DNA of 64,000 nt. Origin: an uncultured Opitutales bacterium. Its GTDB lineage: Bacteria; Verrucomicrobiota; Verrucomicrobiia; Opitutales; Intestinicryptomonadaceae. The stretch is taken from positions 62,001 through 126,000 of the forward strand of contig URAK01000008.1 of assembly GCA_900545705.1 (NCBI GenBank), written 5' to 3'. Each line of letters starts with the position of its first letter. Position 1 is the stretch's first letter. The translations under genes and the position numbers were made by a program. Shown one piece after another: positions 48,323 through 56,935 of the stretch. The notes under the pieces are model-generated. The model was not told the origin of the DNA and did no database searches. It was given only the letters and a program-made list of their open reading frames with translations.

Positions 48323-49094
48323 TTTCCATTTTCCTCGCTTTCATCGCATACTCCGCCGGATTCTCGACGGGATTTTCCCTCATTCCACTCTGAAGCCTCG
48401 CAAGGTACGGGTCGGGCTTGCGCTCAAGGCTGAACGGCTCTTCGGGAAGATTTTCGGCGTCTATGTCAAGCTCGTCCACTGCGTCGAAATCGTCGAAAAT
48501 CATGGATATTCTCCGCGCCTCGTCTATCATGAGTTCTATCGGGTTTTCGGTTTTAAAATTCTTGTCAACGTATTCAACCAAGTGTGGGTGGCGCATTTTT
48601 TCCCATCTCAGCTTCAACTCCTCAACGCTTTTATTTGACACTCCGCTGCGGCGGGAAAGTAGAACGCAGTCGGCAAAGTGCGCGAGCATATCCAAATATT
48701 TTAACGTCTCCTTCGGAAATTTTTCCGACATTGAGCAGTCGACAACCGCCCATATTCTCGCAAGCCTTATCTTTCCGCCGTCGCAAAGCCCCTTGAAGCT
48801 CTCCACTTCGTCCGCAGGATTCTTTGTTGAATCAGCCACATAAAATACCCTTGTTATTTTAGATGCGTCAAGCGCGCCAATCTTCACCGCCGCATCCGCG
48901 GCGTCGGAATATTTTACTATTCCGGCATTGTCGGCCTTGGCTATCGAAGCATCGCTCTCGGAAGGCTTCTCGTTTTCCGAAACGAACACTACCGAAAAAT
49001 CTCCGTCCATAGATCCCCGCTCTATGGCGTCGCGCACAATCCCGCGCCGTCCTGATGTCGGGGTTCCCATTATATAATACGCGGGAATTTGCAT
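48312..49094 (-). CDS. CobW/UreG-like P-loop protein with an altered Walker A, unknown role
   Basis: 260 residues. 'YYIMGTPTSGRRGIVRDAI' at residues 7-25 has the shape of a Walker A loop, but the usual Gly-Lys-Thr/Ser is Gly-Arg-Arg. The middle ('IWAVVDCSMSEKF', 'FADCVLLSRRSGVS') resembles the DxxG-type and guanine-recognition segments of CobW/HypB/UreG GTPases, in degenerate form. It lies between aroC and hisC, overlapping hisC, so it is co-expressed with amino-acid synthesis. It may be a metallochaperone-like or scaffold protein that binds nucleotides weakly or not at all. The assignment is tentative. Confidence 0.65.
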   Translation of the reverse strand: MQIPAYYIMGTPTSGRRGIVRDAIERGSMDGDFSVVFVSENEKPSESDASIAKADNAGIVKYSDAADAAVKIGALDASKITRVFYVADSTKNPADEVESFKGLCDGGKIRLARIWAVVDCSMSEKFPKETLKYLDMLAHFADCVLLSRRSGVSNKSVEELKLRWEKMRHPHLVEYVDKNFKTENPIELMIDEARRISMIFDDFDAVDELDIDAENLPEEPFSLERKPDPYLARLQSGMRENPVENPAEYAMKARKMENEK

Positions 49095-49121
49095 TGCGCT
49101 CCTCCTTTGCTGCGCGGCGCG

Positions 49122-50198
49122 CTAAATGCGCACCGTACGGTTAATCAATAGAAAATCGGCCGCGACAATCGCCGCCATTGCCTCGACTATTGGAACCGCG
49201 CGCGGCAATACGCACGGATCGTGGCGCCCGCGCCCTATTACCTTTGCGGGTTTGAGCTCGCGCGAGACAGTGTCCTGCTCTTTGGCAATCGTTGCGGTGG
49301 GCTTGAATGCCACCCTGAAATCAACGGGCGCCCCTGACGTAATCCCGCCAAGCACGCCGCCCGCGCGGTTCGATGCAACCGACACTCTTCCGCTTTCGTC
49401 GAGGCAAAAAGCGTCGTTGTGCTGCGAGCCGAACATGCGTGTAGCCGCAAATCCAGCTCCTATTTCAAAACCCTTTGTCGCCGGCATTGAAAGCATGGCC
49501 TTTGCGAGCTCCGCTTCGAACCTGTCGAATACGGGGTCTCCAAGCCCTACGGGGAGCCCCTCTATCCTGCACCTTACGACGCCGCCTACACTGTCGCCTT
49601 CCGATCTCGCCTTTTTTATAAATTCAATCATTTTGTCGGCGGTTTGCTTATGCGGGCACCTCACGGGAGAAGACTCAATCTCTTCGGCGGAGGGCGTCTC
49701 TGACACTGCGGGCATTGTTATTGCGTGCACGCTTTCGACCCACGCTCGTATTGCGACGCTTTCGCCCAAAATCTTGCGCGCAACCGCGCCAGCCGCAACG
49801 CGCCCTATTGTCTCGCGCGCCGAGCTTCTGCCGCCTCCGCGCGGATCGCGGAAACCGTATTTCATATCGTAAGTGAAGTCTGCATGCGACGGCCTCCACA
49901 ATTTTGCAATCTCGGAATAATCGCCGGGGCGCTGGTCGAGATTTTCAACCATTACGCAAATTGGGGATCCGAGTGTTTTTCCTTCGTAAACGCCTGACAG
50001 TATACGGCAAGTGTCAGACTCCTTGCGCAGGGTTGAAATCGTACTCTGCCCCGGGCGGCGGCGGTCAAGCTGTGCCTGTATGTCGGCCTCGGAAAGCTCT
50101 ATGCCCGACGGGCAGCCGTCAATAACGCAACCTACTGCCGCCCCATGGCTTTCGCCAAAGGTGGCGACTCTGAATATTTTACCGAATATATTTCCCAT
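49122..50198 (-). CDS. aroC: Chorismate synthase
   Basis: 358 residues. It converts EPSP to chorismate using reduced FMN. Signatures: 'GESHGAAVGCVIDGCPSG' (about 14-31), 'RPSHADFTYDMKYGFRDPRGGGRSSARETIGRVAAGAVA' (about 104-142) and 'RHDPCVLPRAVPIVEAM' near the end. It is the first gene of the aroC-CobW-like-hisC-hisB-hisH operon (27-bp gap to the next gene). A palindrome GTTAGTCTAAC lies 13 bp above the ATG. Confidence 0.97.
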   Translation of the reverse strand: MGNIFGKIFRVATFGESHGAAVGCVIDGCPSGIELSEADIQAQLDRRRPGQSTISTLRKESDTCRILSGVYEGKTLGSPICVMVENLDQRPGDYSEIAKLWRPSHADFTYDMKYGFRDPRGGGRSSARETIGRVAAGAVARKILGESVAIRAWVESVHAITMPAVSETPSAEEIESSPVRCPHKQTADKMIEFIKKARSEGDSVGGVVRCRIEGLPVGLGDPVFDRFEAELAKAMLSMPATKGFEIGAGFAATRMFGSQHNDAFCLDESGRVSVASNRAGGVLGGITSGAPVDFRVAFKPTATIAKEQDTVSRELKPAKVIGRGRHDPCVLPRAVPIVEAMAAIVAADFLLINRTVRI

Positions 50199-50208
50199 TA
50201 TGCCGCAA

Positions 50209-50237
50209 ACGTTAGACTAACTTTTAGCATAATTCAA
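50209..50237 (-). promoter_or_regulatory. Candidate aroC promoter with GTTAGTCTAAC palindrome
   Basis: On the minus strand TTGAAT (50237-50232), a 17-bp spacer and TAACGT (50214-50209). The 11-bp palindrome GTTAG-T-CTAAC (50211-50221) overlaps the -10 box and the spacer. It shares the half-site GTTAG/CTAAC with the porin operator. Confidence 0.4.
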
Positions 50238-50375
50238 CAAATCTCTTTCCCTATAAATCCGTATTTTTCAACCCATATGTGCGCCGCCGCGCCCGGCATT
50301 GTCCGACGGCAGGATTTTACCTAACAAATAAACCGATCGATTTTTTAATAATAAATTATTTTCTCATTGCGGCGC

Positions 50376-50409
50376 AAAAAAACGCGAGGCCGCTTTTGGC
50401 AGACTCGCG
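50376..50409 (-). terminator. Terminator of the second PEP-CTERM gene
   Basis: On the minus strand GCGCGAG-loop-CTCGCGT followed by TTTTTTT, with an additional inner GCC/GGC pairing. It lies 22 bp below the stop. Confidence 0.8.
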
Positions 50410-50430
50410 CCGGATTTCATTAAATAACCG

Positions 50431-51528
50431 CTATTTTCTGCGGCGAACAACTACCGCCGCAAACGCAAGAAGCCCCAATGCCGCCGCTACCATAGACGGT
50501 TCGGGAACAACCGTAAGTATCAGGTTTTGGCCGTCCCAAGCTATATCGTAGTTGACTCCGTATGCGTCCAAGATGTCGGTACGCAAATCAAAGTCTTCAA
50601 GAGAGCCCGCATCGGCAAATCCTTCCGACCACTCGTCCGCCCAAAATATCTTATATTCTCCTGCCGATAAATTATCCGCATTCAAAATTCCAAAATCAAC
50701 GGTTATAACTTCCGTGTCGTTTTTCTTTGTCGTACCAAACGAATATATTGCAGTTCCGTCGGTCTTTAACTTGCCGACGTTCAGCGTCATCTTCAGGTCG
50801 CCCTTTGTGTTTGTCATAACGGTAGATGCAAAGTCGGTGCTATACGCATACATATTGACGCTTATATCGAGCACATCCCGTATGTTCAATGTATCAGCAC
50901 TAATGCTGTCTATAAAACCATCATACGCCCCTAAATCTAAATTTACCCCGCCTTGTTGGGGTGGAGTAATAGTTATAGTTCCTCCAACATTTATATTTAC
51001 GCTTCCAGCGGTTGTCTTTTTTAAATACATGTGCGCTATCTGAGACAATGTCAGACTGCTAAGATTTAAGTCTATATTTTCGGCATCTTCAAATTGAATT
51101 GTCATAATATTATTTATGCGCGCATTCATTGCGCCCGCCGTAAAACTTTCCGTAAATTTAAATACAGTCGACTCGGTGACTGTCGTTCCAAATGAGACAG
51201 ACCCGTCGGATTGCAACTCGCCCATTACCCACCGCTTTAACAGCACTGTTGACGAAGATGTTATCTGCTGAGACTGGTCGGCTCCTATCGCACCGCTTGC
51301 GTATTTTCCCTTGTCAGTAGGTATTCTGTCGTCGGTTCCAACAGGAAACACCCTAAAATTCCAGTCGTCGCCGCCACTGTCGTAAGTGGATAAGTACGTC
51401 CATTGGCTTCTGTCGCTCAAATTCGCGGGATTTCCCGTTCCCATGAACAAAAAAGCGTCTGCACCGTAAATTGCAAAAGGCGAAATGAAAAGACTGAGAA
51501 GGGTAAATATATGTAATCTCGTTTTCAT
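50431..51528 (-). CDS. PEP-CTERM sorting-domain surface protein
   Basis: About 365 residues from the ATG at 51528, the start of a signal peptide ('LHIFTLLSLFISPFAIYGA'); an upstream ATG at 51585 adds 19 residues of no signal character. The mature part is beta-rich with many Thr, Ser and Asp residues. The C terminus is 'VVPEPSMVAAALGLLAFAAVVVRRRK', a full PEP-CTERM signal. It is not an evident paralogue of the protein at 1258-2871 beyond the sorting tail. There is no Shine-Dalgarno; the promoter is placed for a leaderless message. Confidence 0.85.
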   Translation of the reverse strand: MKTRLHIFTLLSLFISPFAIYGADAFLFMGTGNPANLSDRSQWTYLSTYDSGGDDWNFRVFPVGTDDRIPTDKGKYASGAIGADQSQQITSSSTVLLKRWVMGELQSDGSVSFGTTVTESTVFKFTESFTAGAMNARINNIMTIQFEDAENIDLNLSSLTLSQIAHMYLKKTTAGSVNINVGGTITITPPQQGGVNLDLGAYDGFIDSISADTLNIRDVLDISVNMYAYSTDFASTVMTNTKGDLKMTLNVGKLKTDGTAIYSFGTTKKNDTEVITVDFGILNADNLSAGEYKIFWADEWSEGFADAGSLEDFDLRTDILDAYGVNYDIAWDGQNLILTVVPEPSMVAAALGLLAFAAVVVRRRK

Positions 51529-51535
51529 AAAATTT

Positions 51536-51563
51536 ATTCTAGATGTTTTTTCTAATTTTGCAA
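51536..51563 (-). promoter_or_regulatory. Promoter of the second PEP-CTERM gene, apparently leaderless
   Basis: On the minus strand TTGCAA (51563-51558), a 16-bp spacer and TAGAAT (51541-51536), then 7 nt to the ATG at 51528. The same geometry as the promoter at 2879-2906. Confidence 0.5.
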
Positions 51564-51731
51564 TAAATTTCTCAATATATAGCACTAAAAAAATTTAAGC
51601 CAATTCAAAGGGGTTAACTTGCCTATTTTAAAAATCTTAAAAAAGAAAAAAACACCATGTTCACAAACGCCAAACAGCGCCCCTAAACCGCATAAAAAAT
51701 ACCCAAACTACAATAAAAAAACCGCCGCCGC

Positions 51732-53372
51732 TCAGTCGCCTGCCGCAAGCTTTGAAAGCTTTTTCAAATCGAGCTTCCCGCTCGGCAATAACGGTATTTT
51801 GTCCGTGCGAACAAGATGCTTCGGCATCCATAGGTTGCTTATGCCCGCGCGCCTGAGCGCCTCCTTCGCCTCTGCGAGAGTTATATCGACAGCGGCGACA
51901 AGCACTATCGCCTCGCCCTTCCCCTCGTCCAGCCTAGAAGATATCGCAAGCGACGGCACGTCAGAACCGGCGTATCCCAACTGCGCGTTCAAGGCGGCCT
52001 CGACAGTCGCGTGCGGAACCATCTCGCCGCCTATTTTAGAAAAGCGCGAAAGCCTGCCGTCTATGTACAGGAATCCGTCCGAATCCAAGCGGGACAAGTC
52101 GCCGGTCACAAGCCAGCCGTCCACAAGAGCAGCATTTGTCGCTTCGGGGTTGTCGAGGTAGCCGGCAAATATATTCGCCCCCTTCAAAGCAAGCAAGCCC
52201 CTCATTCCAAACGGTAGCGGCTTCAAAGTTGAGGCGTCGAGTATCTTGGCAGACATTCCGGGAAACAATTTCCCAATTGACCCCTTGCGGGCGCCGGTGG
52301 AATACCACCCAAAATCGCGCTCAGGCAAATTAACTCCAACCACAGGTGTCGCCTCGGTAAGCCCGTAGCCCTCACGGTAAGTGTCGCCAAACTTACTGTT
52401 CCAAAGCTCGTGGAAACCGTTTGGAGTCTTTTCCGCGCCGGCAACCGCCTTGCGTATTGTCGCCATATCCTCCGCATTCGCGTGCTTTATGTACGCCCTG
52501 AAAAACGTCGGGCTTCCTATAATAGCCGTAGCACCTGTTTCCTTCACAGCGCGCACATTGCTTTTTATGTCGAGCGGGCTTGCCAAAGACACTGTCCTCT
52601 GACCCTCTATCGCCATATACCACACTTCAAACAGCAGCCCGAAACTATGGAATATCGGCAGGTTCGCAAGAAGTATGTCGTCGCTATCAAATAGTCCGCA
52701 CAGTTTTGTCTGCAAGCAGTTGGCGATTATGTTGCGCTCAGTAAGTATCGCAGCTTTCGGCGCGCCCTCGCTGCCGCTCGTAAACGCGAGCGTCCCCTCT
52801 TTCTTTGGGTCCGTCGAGTTTTCGGAAATTCCAAAATGCGACAATATGTCGGCCGGATTGCCCTTTGCGGCCGCCTCCCTCCACATATCGAGCCTCTCCT
52901 GCGGTATCTGCGCGAGCATCTGGGAGGCGTCCATAACTTTCTGCGACCACGGAAATGCGGGGTTTGCCTTCGATATTTTTGCGCTGTACGGAAGCGCCGT
53001 TATCATTTCCCTTATCTTTGCCGTAGCCACGCAACTTGCGGCCGCGACGGGTCCGAGCGTAAAATTCAAATTTACGGGAGTTATCCCGGACAGCACGCAT
53101 GCATAGTTTACAACGCAAGCTATAAACGACGGCGGTATCGCTATCCCGAGCCTTCCGCCGAGGCTCTCCGCGCGCAACACCTCTGCGAGCGCGCACGACG
53201 CCGCGAGCAAATCCGCGCCGCTGTAATTCTTTGCGCCTCCGGAAAAATCGCACAAGAGGGGCTTTTGGGCGTTTTCGCAAAGCCCGCGAACCACCGCATA
53301 GGCAAGCGTCTTTCCAAGCTCGCCGCGGCGTTCAAAGACTTCATACCCCATATCGACAATATCCGCGCTCAT
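51732..53372 (-). CDS. AMP-forming acyl-CoA/acyl-ACP synthetase-like enzyme
   Basis: 546 residues of the ANL superfamily. The phosphate loop 'LAFTSGSEGAPKAAILTERN' (about 212-231), 'YREGYGLTEATPVVGVNLP' (about 332), 'GWLVTGDLSRLDSDGFLYIDGRLSRFSKIGGEMV' (about 418-452) and the C-terminal catalytic Lys in 'LPSGKLDLKKL' are all present. It activates a carboxylic acid as an acyl-AMP and passes it to a thiol. Closest by eye to the synthetase half of Aas (acyl-ACP synthetase in lysophospholipid recycling). The acyltransferase half is absent. Confidence 0.85.
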   Translation of the reverse strand: MSADIVDMGYEVFERRGELGKTLAYAVVRGLCENAQKPLLCDFSGGAKNYSGADLLAASCALAEVLRAESLGGRLGIAIPPSFIACVVNYACVLSGITPVNLNFTLGPVAAASCVATAKIREMITALPYSAKISKANPAFPWSQKVMDASQMLAQIPQERLDMWREAAAKGNPADILSHFGISENSTDPKKEGTLAFTSGSEGAPKAAILTERNIIANCLQTKLCGLFDSDDILLANLPIFHSFGLLFEVWYMAIEGQRTVSLASPLDIKSNVRAVKETGATAIIGSPTFFRAYIKHANAEDMATIRKAVAGAEKTPNGFHELWNSKFGDTYREGYGLTEATPVVGVNLPERDFGWYSTGARKGSIGKLFPGMSAKILDASTLKPLPFGMRGLLALKGANIFAGYLDNPEATNAALVDGWLVTGDLSRLDSDGFLYIDGRLSRFSKIGGEMVPHATVEAALNAQLGYAGSDVPSLAISSRLDEGKGEAIVLVAAVDITLAEAKEALRRAGISNLWMPKHLVRTDKIPLLPSGKLDLKKLSKLAAGD

Positions 53373-53556
53373 ATTCCACTATCAATTAACCCGAGTCCCG
53401 CGATTGTCAATACTTAGAAAAGACTTACTGCCAAAACTCCCGCGACTCCCTTGATAAAACGCGCCCATCCACCAAGAAAAAGAATTTCCGCAAATCTTTC
53501 GCCCGTGCCAAAAAACTCGCGCGCCTATAAAAGACGGAGAACTTTCCGATAAATAA

Positions 53557-54858
<1,302 letters not shown>

Positions 54859-54888
54859 TTTTGCGGCCGCAAAAAATTCTTACCGGCG

Positions 54889-54912
54889 GGGCGGAGCTTA
54901 TCCGCCCTTTTT
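54889..54912. terminator. Enolase terminator
   Basis: Perfect 7-bp stem GGGCGGA/TCCGCCC with a 5-nt loop followed by five T residues. It lies between the convergent eno and TSUP genes. Confidence 0.85.
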
Positions 54913-54994
54913 GCTTTTTATGCGTGAATATTGGCGCAAATGTAAGTTTGCTTTTCCACAAAGTCGGATTTTGAGGGCAAAGCCGCAAAAATCT

Positions 54995-55747
54995 TCAAAG
55001 AACCATAATAATAGTGCCCACAACAGTGGAGAGCACAACAAGCGCGCGGAAGAATTTTTCTGGAACAATATTTACGAGGCGCACCCCAAGAATTGCCCCA
55101 ATAAATATGAAAGGTATGCCGCACGCCCCCGCCTTCAAAGCCAGCACGCCTATATTGTCCCACGCAAAGACTTGCAGCGGTATCTTCATATAGTTTACGA
55201 GCAGGAAGAACCATGCGGAAGTTCCCACAAACGAGCGTTTCGGCAGGCCCGCCGAAAGCAGATAGACCGACATCACAGGGCCGGCGGCATTGCCTATCAT
55301 TGTCGTAAACCCGCCAAGTATCCCAAACAATACTGCGCATTTTCCGGATTTTGCGATTTTCTGCGCGCGCTCCCCGCGCGCCGCAAACATCGTAATAAGG
55401 CCAATAAAAATGCAGGAAGCCATCAGTACTCCGAACCCGCGCCCCGAAACAAAAGAGTCTGCGACAAGAGCCGCGAAAAACCCGACGACCGCACTCGGAA
55501 GGAGCTTTAAGACGAGCCGCCAGTCGGCGTCGCGCCTATAATATGCCACTGCTATCAAGTCGGCAAAGCAAAGCATCGGCAGAATAACACCCGTGGACTC
55601 CTTCGCACCGAATGCCAAGGCCATCATCGGAATAGAGACTACAACCGCCCCTTGTATTCCAGTTTTGGAAAACCCTATAAGAAGCGCGCAAAATGCAAGC
55701 GCCGCAAATTGCCAGTCCGACGAAAATATTCCGTTGTAAAATTCCAT
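54995..55747 (-). CDS. TSUP (TauE/SafE) family membrane permease
   Basis: 250 residues with about eight hydrophobic segments. 'ALAFCALLIGFSKTGIQGAVVVSIPMMALAFGAKESTGVILPMLCFADLIAVAYYRRDADW' is the first half of the TauE/SafE repeat, and 'GFTTMIGNAAGPVMSVYLLSAGLPKRSFVGTSAWFFLLVNYMKIP' the second. Family members export sulfite, sulfoacetate or other organic anions; the substrate here is unknown. It stands alone, convergent with eno and divergent from the DUF362 gene. Confidence 0.9.
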   Translation of the reverse strand: MEFYNGIFSSDWQFAALAFCALLIGFSKTGIQGAVVVSIPMMALAFGAKESTGVILPMLCFADLIAVAYYRRDADWRLVLKLLPSAVVGFFAALVADSFVSGRGFGVLMASCIFIGLITMFAARGERAQKIAKSGKCAVLFGILGGFTTMIGNAAGPVMSVYLLSAGLPKRSFVGTSAWFFLLVNYMKIPLQVFAWDNIGVLALKAGACGIPFIFIGAILGVRLVNIVPEKFFRALVVLSTVVGTIIMVL

Positions 55748-55906
55748 TTTTTCCGATTTTTATAAAAAGGAGATTTTACAGTCCCCTTCCGCAAAAAACG
55801 CGATATGAAAAATCAGACCGCATATTTTGCAAGGCAAAAATTTATGCGAATTTTATACGCATTTTAATGCTTGTAGAATCAAAATTTACCAACAATATTA
55901 CGGGAT

Positions 55907-56857
55907 ATGAAAAGAAGAGAATTTATTGTAAAGACCGCATTGGGCACGGCGGCGGCCACGCTGCCTTTTTCAAGAGAACTTTTCGCCGAAGCTAAAAACG
56001 ATCCCCAAAAACCCCTCGACATCGCCGCGATATTCGGCGGAACGGCCGCTGAAATGTTCGAGCGCGGAATCGCCGAAATGGGCGGCATGGGGCGTTTCGT
56101 GAAAAAGGGCGACTCTGTCGTCATCAAGCCAAACATCGGCTGGGACCAACCGCCGGAAGTCGGCGCCAACACGGACCCTGACCTCGTGGGGCTCGTCGTA
56201 AAAAAGTGCTTCGAGGCAGGCGCAAAAGAAGTATTGTGCTTCGACCACACTTGCGGCAACGACTGGCAAAATAGATATAAGATCAGCGGCATCGCGGAAA
56301 AAGTCGAATCAAACGGCGGAAAAATGGTCGCCGGCAACGACGAATTTATGTTTGTCGACCACGACATTCCACGCGGAAAATCGCTAAAGCACGCAAAAGT
56401 ACACAAGCTTACCGTTAATCCAGATGTTTTTATAAACATTCCTGTCCTGAAACACCACGGCGGCGCGAAAATCACTTGCGCTCTCAAAAACTACATGGGC
56501 TGCATTTTCGACAGGCAATGGTGGCACCGCAACAATATGCCGCAGTGCATCGCCGACTACTCCACATACCAAAAAACCACACTCACAATCGTTGACGCCT
56601 ACCGCGTTATGCTCGAGCACGGCCCACGCGGGAAATCGCCGAAGTTTGCGCCCGTCTCCAAGTACCAGATAATATCCACAGACATCGTCGCGGCGGACAC
56701 GGCGGCAGTCCAGATTTTCGCCTCCATCGCGAAACGGCACGGAATGGGAAAGCCTTACGCACTCGACGAAATTAAGTACATCGCGCTCGCCGAAGAGCTT
56801 GGCGTCGGCACAACCGACCTCTCCAAGCTCAACATGAAGAGAATCTCCGTGGCGTAG
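55907..56857 (+). CDS. DUF362 domain protein with Tat signal
   Basis: 316 residues. The N terminus 'MKRREFIVKTALGTAAATLPF' is a twin-arginine signal. The DUF362 domain follows ('VVIKPNIGWDQPPEVGANTDPDLVGLVVKKCFEAGAKEVLCFDHT', 'NIPVLKHHGGAKITCALKNYMGCI', 'TLTIVDAYRVMLEHGPRG', 'IISTDIVAADTAAVQIFA'). DUF362 proteins are often linked to iron-sulfur proteins and are of unknown function. The next gene, 78 bp away, is a membrane polyferredoxin, so the two probably form one exported redox unit. Cysteines here are few and do not form a 4Fe-4S motif. Confidence 0.88.
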   Translation: MKRREFIVKTALGTAAATLPFSRELFAEAKNDPQKPLDIAAIFGGTAAEMFERGIAEMGGMGRFVKKGDSVVIKPNIGWDQPPEVGANTDPDLVGLVVKKCFEAGAKEVLCFDHTCGNDWQNRYKISGIAEKVESNGGKMVAGNDEFMFVDHDIPRGKSLKHAKVHKLTVNPDVFINIPVLKHHGGAKITCALKNYMGCIFDRQWWHRNNMPQCIADYSTYQKTTLTIVDAYRVMLEHGPRGKSPKFAPVSKYQIISTDIVAADTAAVQIFASIAKRHGMGKPYALDEIKYIALAEELGVGTTDLSKLNMKRISVA

Positions 56858-56868
56858 CAAAAACCTCT

Positions 56869-56914
56869 GGCGCGAAGATAAAAAAACTTCGCGCCGACTT
56901 CGCCCGAAGTTTTA
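56869..56914 (+). other. Two adjacent hairpins between the DUF362 and polyferredoxin genes
   Basis: GGCGCGAAG-N9-CTTCGCGCC (56869-56895, perfect 9-bp stem) is followed at once by ACTTCG-CC-CGAAGT (56897-56910) and TTTT. Possible partial terminator or mRNA-stabilising element that sets the ratio of the two products. Confidence 0.55.
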
Positions 56915-56935
56915 CGCTTTACCCGCAAGATTTTT

